DNA of 64,000 nucleotides, taken from the NCBI RefSeq assembly GCF_034555965.1, contig NZ_JAYDCK010000003.1:1736001-1800000 (forward strand), written 5' to 3'. The DNA comes from Aquicoccus sp. G2-2 (GTDB lineage Bacteria > Pseudomonadota > Alphaproteobacteria > Rhodobacterales > Rhodobacteraceae). How positions within the stretch are numbered: the stretch's first letter is position 1; each line of letters opens with the position of its first letter. The position numbers were made by a program, and so were the translations under genes. Below the pieces are notes generated by a model that ran no database searches, was not told the origin of the DNA, and saw nothing but the letters and a program-made list of their open reading frames with translations. Shown one piece after another: positions 8,729 through 16,491 of this stretch.

Positions 8729-10504
8729 ATGACAAGAATTCTTTTCGCGATTTTCATCGCCATTCTCCTTCCATGTAAATTTGCCTTCGCTCAAGATGGT
8801 GTTGCCTGGGTGCAGATCGAAGCTCAGCCCAGCCTTGCCAATGCACAGGCCCGCACCCGCGCCTATGCGGCCAAACTACCGGATGTGAACGGTTTTGCGC
8901 TTTCGGGTGGTTGGTATGCCGTGGTGCTTGGCCCCTACACGTCAGGCGATGCACAGCGCGTGCTTTCCGCCTACCGCGCTGATCGGCTGATCCCGAGCGA
9001 CAGCTTCATCGCCTATTCCAGCAGTTTCAGACAACAATTTTGGCCAGTCGGGGCAAACCTTTTGAACCTGCCCGCGGTCGCAGCGCCGCAAAGCGTGGAG
9101 CCGCAAACCACCGAACCGCAAAGCACTGAGCCGCAAGCGACTGATCCGCAGGTCCAGACACCCCCGCAGCCCGAACCGCAAGCCTCCGACGAAACCCCGA
9201 CCGAAGCACGCCGCAGCGAAGCCGAGCTTTCGCGCGATGAGCGCAAACAGCTTCAGGTGATGCTGAAATGGGCCGGGGTTTATCCCGGCGCGATTGACGG
9301 TGCCTTCGGGCGCGGCACCCGCGGGTCTATGGCAGCGTGGCAAGACGCCAACGGTTACGAGAAAACCGGCATCCTCACCACCGCACAGCGCGCCGACCTG
9401 ACAACCCAGTATAACAAGGTGCTCGATGGGTTGGGCCTGCAAGTGGTGGACGACACCACCGCCGGGATTGAAATGAAAATCCCGACCGATGTTGTGGCCT
9501 TCACCAAATATGTCCCCCCTTTCGCTCATTATGATGCCACCGGCGACATCGCCGCAAAGGTGCTGCTGATCAGCCAGAAAGGCGATCAAAACACGCTTTA
9601 TGGCCTCTATGACATCATGCAAACGCTTGAAATCGTGCCGGAAACCGGCCCGCGTGAGCGCAAGAAAAACAGCTTTGTTCTGATCGGGGAAGGCGCCACC
9701 TTCATCTCCCATACCGAAGCCACATTGGAAGACGGTGTGGTCAAGGGCTTCACCCTTGTCTGGCCCGCTGGCGATGAAGAACGCCGCACCCGGCTTCTGG
9801 GCGAGATGCAGACAAGCTTCCGCCGTCTCGACGGGGTGCTTGATCCGGCGGCGGGTGCGAATGATGCACAAGATATCGACCTTGTCTCAGGCCTTGAAAT
9901 TCGCAAACCAAAACTGTCGCGCTCGGGCTTTTATGTCGATCAGGGCGGCACCATCGTCACCACTGCGAAAGCCGTGGCAGAGTGCAAGAAGATCACTGTC
10001 GAAGGTGAATATGACGCTGATGTCGTGTTCAGCGATGCCGCTCGCAATATCGCCGTGCTGCGCACCCGCGAACCGCTGGCCCCCGCCGCCATCGCCGCTC
10101 TGCGCAACGGGGCACCACGGCTGCAATCGGATATTGCTGTCTCCGGGTATTCCTATGAAGGCGCGCTCGACGCACCGACCCTCACCTTCGGAAAACTCAG
10201 CGATGTGCGCGGCTTGAACGGCGAAAAAGACCTTAAACGCCTCGCGCTCAATGCTCTGCCCGGTGATGTGGGCGGCCCGGTATTTGATAATGATGGCGCG
10301 GTGATGGGGATGCTTCTGCCCAACGATGAAGACGGTCGCAAATTGCCCAAGGATGTGAGCTTCGCAATCGACACGGATACAATCCGCGCCGTGCTGACCG
10401 AGGCCGGGATCAGCGTCGATAGAACCGCCCCCACGACGCCAATGGCCCCCGAAGACCTCGCGCTGAGCGCCCGCGACATGACCGTTCTGGTGAGCTGCTG
10501 GTAA
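8729..10504 (+). CDS. Secreted peptidoglycan-binding protein with degenerate trypsin-like domain
   Basis: The 591-residue protein has a signal peptide (residues 1-21). A SPOR-like segment follows at about 25-95 (GGWYAVVLGPYTSGDAQ), then a Pro/Glu/Gln/Thr linker with PQxTEPQ repeats at about 112-155. A peptidoglycan-binding type 1 domain lies near 170-230 (WAGVYPGAIDGAFGRGTRG). The C-terminal domain, about 395-565, resembles trypsin-like serine proteases. At the usual catalytic Ser motif GDSGGP it reads GDVGGP with Val514. At the usual TNAHVV it reads TTAKAV with Lys414. It therefore probably lacks protease activity and may act as a periplasmic binding or scaffold protein. The domain names are inferred by motif. 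Confidence 0.8.
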   Translation: MTRILFAIFIAILLPCKFAFAQDGVAWVQIEAQPSLANAQARTRAYAAKLPDVNGFALSGGWYAVVLGPYTSGDAQRVLSAYRADRLIPSDSFIAYSSSFRQQFWPVGANLLNLPAVAAPQSVEPQTTEPQSTEPQATDPQVQTPPQPEPQASDETPTEARRSEAELSRDERKQLQVMLKWAGVYPGAIDGAFGRGTRGSMAAWQDANGYEKTGILTTAQRADLTTQYNKVLDGLGLQVVDDTTAGIEMKIPTDVVAFTKYVPPFAHYDATGDIAAKVLLISQKGDQNTLYGLYDIMQTLEIVPETGPRERKKNSFVLIGEGATFISHTEATLEDGVVKGFTLVWPAGDEERRTRLLGEMQTSFRRLDGVLDPAAGANDAQDIDLVSGLEIRKPKLSRSGFYVDQGGTIVTTAKAVAECKKITVEGEYDADVVFSDAARNIAVLRTREPLAPAAIAALRNGAPRLQSDIAVSGYSYEGALDAPTLTFGKLSDVRGLNGEKDLKRLALNALPGDVGGPVFDNDGAVMGMLLPNDEDGRKLPKDVSFAIDTDTIRAVLTEAGISVDRTAPTTPMAPEDLALSARDMTVLVSCW

Positions 10505-10532
10505 GGCGCGAGGCCACCCCCGAAACGTCTAA

Positions 10533-10561
10533 AATCCGCGCGGCTTTGCACTGCGCGGATT
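10533..10561 (+). terminator. Stem-loop after the degenerate protease gene
   Basis: AATCCGCGC (10533-10541) pairs perfectly with GCGCGGATT (10553-10561) around an 11-nt loop, about 30 bp after the stop codon. Only AAC follows rather than a T run, so it may be a weak or factor-assisted terminator. Confidence 0.4.
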
Positions 10562-10637
10562 AACCCTTTGGCAAGCCCTGTGCGCCATCCTCTCCTCAAA
10601 CCAGTCAAGCGCGCATCCGCGCCGGAGGAGACCTGAA

Positions 10638-10946
10638 ATGCGCCAATTATCCGCACGTCTATCTGCAATGACATCCCTGTTTGCCTTCGCCGCCGCGCTC
10701 TCTGCCCTGCCGGTCAGCGCCAGCGCCGGGCAGGTCAAGCACCGCATTGTGATGCCGCCAGACGGGTATCAAGGCCAGTTCTGGACCGATAATGCCGGTT
10801 GCACCTATTCGCGCACCGGCCGCCCGGATGAGATTATCTGGTTCATGTCCGGCCCGCCCGTCGCCGCCGGTTGCCCCGAATTCATCGTCCAGAAAGAACG
10901 CCCCGGCGGCCGCCATTACCGCGCGCCGCGCTGGAACACCAAGTAA
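10638..10946 (+). CDS. Small secreted hypothetical protein
   Basis: The 102-residue product has a clear signal peptide (hydrophobic stretch about residues 11-27, cleavage near ASAG). The mature part of about 70 residues contains two Cys (TDNAGCTYSR and AAGCPEFIV), likely forming a disulfide. A strong GGAGGAG ribosome binding site lies 9 bases upstream of the ATG. I recognise no family function. The protein is predicted to be exported to the periplasm or beyond. It converges on trkH, 10 bp away. Confidence 0.75.
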   Translation: MRQLSARLSAMTSLFAFAAALSALPVSASAGQVKHRIVMPPDGYQGQFWTDNAGCTYSRTGRPDEIIWFMSGPPVAAGCPEFIVQKERPGGRHYRAPRWNTK

Positions 10947-10956
10947 CGCCCGCCTC

Positions 10957-12405
10957 TCAGGCGCGCCAGAAATGCACCGTGAACAGCGCGTAAACCGCCA
11001 TAAGCTCCAACCGTCCGGCCCACATGCCGAACGCCAATATCCACTTGGCGGTGTCATTGAGGGTCGAAAAATTCCCCGCCGGGCCGATGGTCTCGCCAAG
11101 CCCCGGCCCGATATTGGCAAGCGCCGTCGCCGCCCCCGACAGGGAGGTGACAAAATCAAGCCCGGTCAGCGACAACGCCACCGCCATCAACCCGAGCGTC
11201 ACCGTAAAAAATACGAAAAAGCTCATCACTGAGTTAAGCACCTCCGGCGAAATCGGCCTGCCATCAAAGCTCGGCTGAAACACCCCATGCGGATAGGATG
11301 TCCGCCTAAGCTGTGTGCGGATCGACGAAAACAGGATCTGATAGCGGAAAATCTTCACCGAACAGGCGGTCGACCCCGCCGTGCCGCCAATCAGACCGAC
11401 AAAGAAAAACATCGTGATCAAAAGCGGCCCCCAGCCCATGTAATCCACCGAGGCGTAACCAGTGCCGGTGATGATCGAGGTGATGTTGAACAACGCCTCG
11501 CGCATGGATTGTTCCCAATGGTGCGGAAAGATCGTCGTCAGGATCAGCGTCGTTAACAGCGTCAGCACCGCAATCGTGCCCAGAAACGCGCGCACCTGCG
11601 TATCCCGAAACAGCGGCTGCGCATGGCCGTTCACCAGCTGGACATAGCGCACGAACGGCAAAGCCGAGAGGATCATGAAAACCGACGCGGCATATTCCGG
11701 CGGCCCCGAGAAGGTGGCGAACGACGCATCGTAATTCGAAAACCCTCCGGTGGAGGTGGTGGTCAGCGCATGAACCGTGGCATCGAACACATCCATCCCC
11801 AACACCACATAAGTAAAGATACAAGCCAGCGTGAGGCCGACATAAATCACCGATATCTGGCCCGCAATCTGTGTCGCCCGAGGCAGGATTTTCCCCATCG
11901 TATCAAATGCTTCCGAGCGGAAAATCTGCATCCCGCCAATCCGCAGTTCAGGCAGGAACACCATCGCCACCACGATAATCCCGATCCCGCCCAGCCATTG
12001 CAGAATCCCGCGCCACAACAACAGCCCCTTGGGCAGATCGTCGAGCCCGGTAATCACGGTAGAGCCGGTCGTGGTCAGCCCCGACATCGCCTCGAAAAAC
12101 GCATCGGTAAAGCTCAGCTGCGTCGCCCCCAGCATCAGCGGCAAGGCGGCAAAAATCGGCAGTGCCAGCCATACGCCGGAAGTCAGCAGAAACGTCTGCT
12201 GCAAGGTCAACCTCTGGCCGGTGCCGTTCTGACAGGCCAGCGCAACAAGTCCGCCGGTCAACACGGTCAGCACCGTCGATTGCGCGAACACCTGCCAATG
12301 CCCCTGCCCCTCTGCCAGATCAACAAGCAGTGGCAGGATCATGGTCAGCCCCAGCGCCGCCACCAACAGGCCGATCACATATCCAACGGGTCGCAGATCA
12401 ATCAT
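10957..12405 (-). CDS. trkH: Trk-type potassium uptake permease
   Basis: The 482-residue integral membrane protein is the ion-conducting subunit of a Trk/Ktr potassium uptake system, normally gated by a cytosolic TrkA-type protein that is not in this window. It has about ten membrane segments and repeated pore-loop signatures: SGLTTTGSTVI, TTTSTGGFSNYD, TGTGYASVDY and ANIGPGLG, one per pseudo-repeat. ATG at 12405 gives MIDLRPVGYVIG, the usual TrkH N-terminus. The frame stays open to a TTG at 12429, which I rejected. It is a single gene, convergent with the small secreted protein. Confidence 0.9.
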   Translation of the reverse strand: MIDLRPVGYVIGLLVAALGLTMILPLLVDLAEGQGHWQVFAQSTVLTVLTGGLVALACQNGTGQRLTLQQTFLLTSGVWLALPIFAALPLMLGATQLSFTDAFFEAMSGLTTTGSTVITGLDDLPKGLLLWRGILQWLGGIGIIVVAMVFLPELRIGGMQIFRSEAFDTMGKILPRATQIAGQISVIYVGLTLACIFTYVVLGMDVFDATVHALTTTSTGGFSNYDASFATFSGPPEYAASVFMILSALPFVRYVQLVNGHAQPLFRDTQVRAFLGTIAVLTLLTTLILTTIFPHHWEQSMREALFNITSIITGTGYASVDYMGWGPLLITMFFFVGLIGGTAGSTACSVKIFRYQILFSSIRTQLRRTSYPHGVFQPSFDGRPISPEVLNSVMSFFVFFTVTLGLMAVALSLTGLDFVTSLSGAATALANIGPGLGETIGPAGNFSTLNDTAKWILAFGMWAGRLELMAVYALFTVHFWRA

Positions 12406-12470
12406 GACGCGCAGGCTTGGCTTGGCCAAAGCGCGCTGTCAAGCATTGTGCGGGCCAGCCCCCGACAAAG

Positions 12471-12500
12471 CAAAACCGCGCGGCAATCAGGCCGCGCGGT
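12471..12500 (-). terminator. Intrinsic terminator of the first DUF1127 gene
   Basis: ACCGCGCGGC (12475-12484) and GCCGCGCGGT (12491-12500) form a perfect 10-bp stem with a 6-nt loop. On the minus strand it is followed by TTTTG. It lies about 40 bp beyond the DUF1127 stop, as expected for a rho-independent terminator. Confidence 0.75.
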
Positions 12501-12540
12501 GTGCAAGTCAATCCGGCGTTCCGGCTCGGTTCTTTTTCGC

Positions 12541-12765
12541 TTAGATATAGAAAAGATCGCGGAACACGTAGGAGATGATATCGTCGCGCTTGATGCCAAG
12601 TGTGGCAAGCTCTGCGTCGGTTTTCGCCTGCAACGCTTCGATCCTGTCGCGGCGCGACCGGACCCGCGCATAATTGCCGAACCCGCGCACGATTGACGCA
12701 AGAACCCGTTGATAACCAGAGCGCGCGCTCTCTGAAAAGCTGAATTGCGATGTGATGTCTGCCAT
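12541..12765 (-). CDS. DUF1127 domain protein
   Basis: The 74-residue protein is rich in basic residues and matches the DUF1127 pattern in its C-terminal half: RDRIEALQAKTDAELATLGIKRDDI. Short DUF1127 proteins in alphaproteobacteria have been linked to RNA maturation and to phosphate and carbon metabolism, but the role here is unknown. The start is ATG at 12765 with AAGGG 9 bases upstream. It has its own promoter candidate and a terminator, so it is probably a monocistronic unit. A second DUF1127 gene lies at 54555-54761. Confidence 0.88.
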   Translation of the reverse strand: MADITSQFSFSESARSGYQRVLASIVRGFGNYARVRSRRDRIEALQAKTDAELATLGIKRDDIISYVFRDLFYI

Positions 12766-12809
12766 TTTGGAACCCTTTCAGTCGTCGTGTATGGTTCTCC
12801 CTTGGCACC

Positions 12810-12838
12810 GAGATAAGACAGCACTTGTGACATAACAA
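12810..12838 (-). promoter_or_regulatory. Promoter candidate of the first DUF1127 gene
   Basis: On the minus strand TTGTTA (12838-12833) and TATCTC (12815-12810) are spaced by 17 bp, 44 bp before the ATG. The second DUF1127 gene has nearly the same pair, TTGTTT and TATCTG, also with a 17-bp spacer. That agreement strengthens both calls. Confidence 0.5.
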
Positions 12839-12920
12839 TCGCCATTCCCGCATTGCCGCATCCCGCTCAGTGCAACCCAGATGCACAAAGCTTGTTAAGT
12901 GAAAACAATGCGCAAGGCGG

Positions 12921-13463
12921 TCAGCTCCGCTTCAGATGTTCTTCAAGCCGGGGCATGATTTCCACGAAATTGCACGGCAAATGCCGATAATCGAGCTGCC
13001 AGACAAGAATTTCATCCCACGCATCCTTGCACGCCCCCGGACTGCCGGGCAGCGCAAACAAATACGTGCCCCCGGCCACGCCGCCCGTGGCGCGGCTTTG
13101 CACCGCGCTGGTGCCGATCTTGCGCATCGAAACGCTGGTAAAGACCGTGCCGAACGCGTCGATTTCCTTCTCGTAAACGTCGCGGTGTGCCTCCACCGTC
13201 ACATCCCGGCCGGTCAACCCGGTGCCCCCGGTTGAGATCACAACGTCAATACCCGCATCCGCAATCCACGCGCCGAGTTGCGCGGCAATCTCGGCGCGCT
13301 CATCGGGCAGGATCATCCGCGCTGCCACCTCATGCCCCGCCGCCTCGATTCGCCCGACCAGAACATCGCCCGAGCGATCCTCGCTCAGTTTGCGCGTGTC
13401 CGATACCGTCAACACGGCAATGCGCACCGGCACAAATTCCCGGCTTTCGTCTATCCTGCTCAT
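12921..13463 (-). CDS. moaB: Molybdenum cofactor biosynthesis protein B
   Basis: This 180-residue protein belongs to the MoaB/Mog family, which adenylates molybdopterin before molybdate insertion. The MPT-binding motif VISTGGTGLTGRD is present, followed by LPGSPGACKDAW. RIAVLTVSDTR at the N-terminus is also typical. ATG at 13463 (MSRIDESREF) is the best start, and the longer open frame upstream overlaps the metallophosphoesterase gene. It lies 7 bp after that gene and may be cotranscribed with it. moaD and moaE are found separately at 25.7-26.4 kb, so cofactor genes are scattered. Confidence 0.92.
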   Translation of the reverse strand: MSRIDESREFVPVRIAVLTVSDTRKLSEDRSGDVLVGRIEAAGHEVAARMILPDERAEIAAQLGAWIADAGIDVVISTGGTGLTGRDVTVEAHRDVYEKEIDAFGTVFTSVSMRKIGTSAVQSRATGGVAGGTYLFALPGSPGACKDAWDEILVWQLDYRHLPCNFVEIMPRLEEHLKRS

Positions 13464-13470
13464 GCCTGCC

Positions 13471-14063
13471 TCATATCTCGAACCAGTTCGGCGTCGGGCC
13501 AAGGTTGACGATCCGGCTTTGCCCGATTTGCCCCTCCTGCCCCCAACTGTCATGAATATGGCCACACACCACCAACGCCGGTTGCAGCCGCTCAATTGCC
13601 GCGCGCACCGCCTCCGAACCGACCGAGTGCCCGTCAGATGTCCGGTCCGCCACGCCCTTGGGCGGGGAATGGACGATCAGAACATCCGCGGCCTCGCACG
13701 TCGCGAGCATCTCCGCCGCCCGTGCTTCGCTTATGTCAACCGACCAGCCGCCAAACGGCGTTTCCGGCACCGCATTGCCCAGCCCGAAAAACCGCGTGCC
13801 GTCAATCTCTGTGCCCTCGCCATGCAGCACCGTGATGCCCGCGCCCGCCGCCGCGCGCAATTCCTCAGCACTCTCCGCATTGCCCGGCACCGTCAGCATC
13901 GGCGCGCCGATCCCGTCCAGAAGCGCCAGCGCCTCCGCCAAGCCTTGCCGCATATTGCAAAATCCCCCGCCCCGATCACCAGATCGGCAGGCCCCGCCGC
14001 TTCGACCAAACCGCGTGCCGCCTTGGCGCTGGCATGGATGTCGGAAAACGCCATAATCTTCAT
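13471..14063 (-). pseudogene. Metallophosphoesterase, frameshifted
   Basis: The N-terminal part (MKIMAFSDIHASAKAARG, then GAGDF) carries the metal-binding DIH and GD motifs of calcineurin-like phosphoesterases. The rest (TVPGNAES, VHSPPK, VCGHIHDSWG) has the GN and GHIH motifs but is read in the next frame. The break lies at the A4 tract 13959-13962. One extra A on the plus strand gives GAT TTT TGC AAT ATG and restores an uninterrupted 197-residue protein reading GDFCNMRQGL. A good ribosome binding site (AAAGGAGAG) precedes the ATG at 14063. The substrate is unknown. I think a sequencing error is more likely than true loss. Confidence 0.85.
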
Positions 14064-14088
14064 CGCAACTCTCCTTTGCGGTCCCGTT

Positions 14089-14886
14089 TCATTGCCCGAA
14101 AAGCCGCGCCTGAACACTCAACAAATCCGCCCATGCGTCGCGCTTGGCGATCGGTGTTCGAAGCAGGTAAGCTGGGTGGCACATCGGCATGGCGGGCCGC
14201 CCGAACACCTCCGCCCATGTGCCGCGTAGCTTGGTGATCCCGCGTTTTTTCAGCACCGCCTGACAACTTATATTGCCCATAAGGATAACCACCTCGGGGG
14301 CCGCAAGCGCCACGTGGCGCTCAAGAAACGGCAGCATCATGGCAATCTCTTCAGGTTTCGGGTCGCGGTTCTGTGGTGGGCGCCACGGCATCACGTTGGT
14401 GATGTAAACCGGCGCTTGCTCATCGGCGCGCCCCATCCCGATTGCCGCCAGCATCCGGTCAAGCAACTGCCCCGCGCGCCCGACAAAAGGCCGCCCTTCG
14501 CGGTCTTCCTCGCGCCCCGGCGCTTCGCCGATGATCATCAAGCGCGCCCCCGGCACACCGTCCGAAAACACCAGATTGCGCGCGCCGCGCTTCAACTCGC
14601 AATGCTCATAGGCCTGCATCGCCGCTTTGAGCGCATCAAGATCGCCCGCCGCCTCTGCCGCGTGGCGCGCGATGGCCACGGCATCCACCTCGGGCGCGGG
14701 CGTGCGGGGCGGGGTTGCGGTTGCGCGCGGAGCCGGGGCCGCTGGCGCGCGCTTCGGCTTGGCCTTTTCCGGCGCGGGCAAGGCATAGCGGTCCACAGGC
14801 GCATCGCCGATGGCGGCGTCCACCCCCATCTCCATCTGCCATTCCAGCGCCGCTTTCGCCGCGAAATAATCCATCTGCGATTCCAT
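14089..14886 (-). CDS. Uracil-DNA glycosylase, family-4-like, lacking Fe-S cysteines
   Basis: The 265-residue protein has the UDG motifs GEAPGREEDREGRPFVG (motif A region) and HPAYLLR (motif B). It removes uracil from DNA in base-excision repair. A Pro/Ala-rich linker at about residues 36-66 joins a short N-terminal helix to the core. Family-4 enzymes bind a 4Fe-4S cluster through four Cys. Here only one (in EHCELKRG) is in place: the first CxxC Cys is Tyr, and PWRPPQNRDP replaces KCRPP. It is therefore probably cluster-free. An Fe-S-less UDG class has been described in Bradyrhizobium, and the relation is untested. The start MESQMDYF at 14886 fits the family. Confidence 0.85.
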   Translation of the reverse strand: MESQMDYFAAKAALEWQMEMGVDAAIGDAPVDRYALPAPEKAKPKRAPAAPAPRATATPPRTPAPEVDAVAIARHAAEAAGDLDALKAAMQAYEHCELKRGARNLVFSDGVPGARLMIIGEAPGREEDREGRPFVGRAGQLLDRMLAAIGMGRADEQAPVYITNVMPWRPPQNRDPKPEEIAMMLPFLERHVALAAPEVVILMGNISCQAVLKKRGITKLRGTWAEVFGRPAMPMCHPAYLLRTPIAKRDAWADLLSVQARLFGQ

Positions 14887-14896
14887 CGCCCGACCC

Positions 14897-14929
14897 TAAA
14901 GCGTTTCGAGTTAGAGTTGAAACACTTTA
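14897..14929. repeat. 33-bp imperfect palindrome between the UDG gene and pyrB
   Basis: Arms TAAAGCGTTTCGA (14897-14909) and TTGAAACACTTTA (14917-14929) match as reverse complements at 11 of 13 positions around GTTAGAG. It sits centrally between the divergent UDG and pyrB starts, 11 bp from the UDG ATG. It could be an operator or a dispersed palindromic unit. Confidence 0.55.
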
Positions 14930-15049
14930 CCCCAAGCACATGGCCACCTGAACCGCCAAATTCAGCGCGCACCGGGGCATGCGCGCACCGCTAGACTCCG
15001 CCCCGCCCCCTCCCTATAACCGCTGCGATTGCAAAGGGAGCATGGGCGC

Positions 15050-16000
15050 ATGAGCTTTCCACACCGGCATCTTCTGGGGATCGAACCGCTCGCGCCCGCC
15101 GCCATTACCGCGCTGCTTGATCTGGCCGATCAATATGTCACGCTCAACCGCTCTGCGCGCAAACATTCCGACGCGCTTGCCGGGCTAACGCAGATCAACA
15201 TGTTCTTTGAAAACTCCACCCGCACGCAGGCCAGTTTCGAGCTGGCGGGCAAGCGGCTCGGGGCGGACGTGATGAACATGGCGATGCAGGCCTCCTCGAT
15301 CAAGAAGGGCGAAACGCTGGTCGATACCGCGCTCACGCTCAACGCCATGCACCCCGATCTGCTGGTCGTGCGCCACCCCGATTCCGGCGCGGTCGATCTA
15401 TTGAGCCAGAAGGTCAACTGCGCCGTGCTCAACGCCGGTGACGGACGCCATGAACACCCGACGCAAGCACTGCTTGACGCGCTCACCATCCGGCGCGCCA
15501 AGGGCCGCCTGCACCGGCTCAACATCGCCATTTGCGGCGATATCGCGCACTCAAGGGTGGCGCGCTCCAACATCCTGCTGCTCGGCAAGATGGAAAACCG
15601 CATCCGGCTTGTCGGCCCGCCCACCTTGATGCCTTCGGGCATCGCCGATTTCGGGGTCGAAGTATATGACGACATGCGCGAAGGGCTGAAGGATGTCGAC
15701 GTGGTGATGATGCTGCGGCTGCAAAAGGAACGCATGGACGGCGGTTTCATCCCGTCCGAGCGCGAGTATTTCCACCGCTTCGGGCTGGACGCCGAAAAGC
15801 TGAGCCACGCCAAGCCCGATGCCATCGTCATGCATCCGGGGCCGATGAACCGCGGGGTCGAGATCGACGGCGAGATTGCCGACGACATCAACCGTTCAGT
15901 CATTCAGGAACAGGTCGAAATGGGCGTCGCCGTGCGCATGGCCGCGATGGACCTTCTGGCCCGCAACCTTGCTGAACGCGCCCCCGGAGTGATGGTATGA
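15050..16000 (+). CDS. pyrB: Aspartate carbamoyltransferase catalytic chain
   Basis: The 316-residue enzyme condenses carbamoyl phosphate with aspartate, the first committed step of pyrimidine synthesis. Key motifs are [20 protein letters not shown] (carbamoyl phosphate STRT loop), [16 protein letters not shown], and [12 protein letters not shown] near the C-terminus. ATG at 15050 follows AAAGGGAG by nine bases, and an upstream in-frame start at 15029 is not conserved. The next gene starts inside its stop codon (ATGA overlap). A pyrC homologue without metal ligands follows, suggesting a PyrB/PyrC-like complex as in pseudomonads (inference). Confidence 0.96.
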   Translation: MSFPHRHLLGIEPLAPAAITALLDLADQYVTLNRSARKHSDALAGLTQINMFFENSTRTQASFELAGKRLGADVMNMAMQASSIKKGETLVDTALTLNAMHPDLLVVRHPDSGAVDLLSQKVNCAVLNAGDGRHEHPTQALLDALTIRRAKGRLHRLNIAICGDIAHSRVARSNILLLGKMENRIRLVGPPTLMPSGIADFGVEVYDDMREGLKDVDVVMMLRLQKERMDGGFIPSEREYFHRFGLDAEKLSHAKPDAIVMHPGPMNRGVEIDGEIADDINRSVIQEQVEMGVAVRMAAMDLLARNLAERAPGVMV

Positions 16001-16491
16001 CCGCGCCACGCGCCACCAAACCAACGCTGCACATCGTCACCCCGCTGCATTCGGACGAACAGTTGCTTGGCAGTTGGCGGCCGCAATTCCTGCTGTTCAT
16101 GCAACGCTCGCTCATCCTCAGCTTTATCACCGCTCTTGCCTTGGCCAGCCTCGGCTATCTCACGCCAATCCAATGGCTGATCGCGGTGCCGGTCTTTACG
16201 GTCGGCTTTCTGGTAATTTTCGATGACTTCAGCACCTGGTTCGACACCCGCAGACACCATTGGTATCTGACTAATCACCGCCTGATTTTCGAAGTCGACG
16301 ACGAACCCGAAAACAACGCTGCCCTGCCGCTTGGCGATATAAACTGGATGCGCCCATGGTTCTGGTGGGGGCTGCGCATCGGCTTTAGCAGCGGCACCGC
16401 GATGGACATGCGCTTCATCAAACGCCCGCGCGACCTGCGCGCCCGCATCCTTGCCGCTCAGACGAATGCCAACGAAAGCCCCGCCCCATGA
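15997..16491 (+). CDS. PH-like membrane protein in the pyr operon
   Basis: The 164-residue protein has two adjacent membrane segments (about residues 37-78). A short bacterial PH-like region follows: [15 protein letters not shown], then a DINWMRPW stretch. This pattern fits bPH2/YdbS-type membrane proteins. It overlaps pyrB by 4 bp and the pyrC-like gene by 4 bp, so it is a true operon member translated by coupling. I see no catalytic motif. A role in pyrimidine synthesis is not implied beyond position. Function unknown. Confidence 0.8.
   Translation: MTAPRATKPTLHIVTPLHSDEQLLGSWRPQFLLFMQRSLILSFITALALASLGYLTPIQWLIAVPVFTVGFLVIFDDFSTWFDTRRHHWYLTNHRLIFEVDDEPENNAALPLGDINWMRPWFWWGLRIGFSSGTAMDMRFIKRPRDLRARILAAQTNANESPAP

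Noticed and set aside
10957-12429. TTG start of trkH at 12429
   Set aside because: The ATG at 12405 gives the family N-terminus. The extra codons are not conserved.
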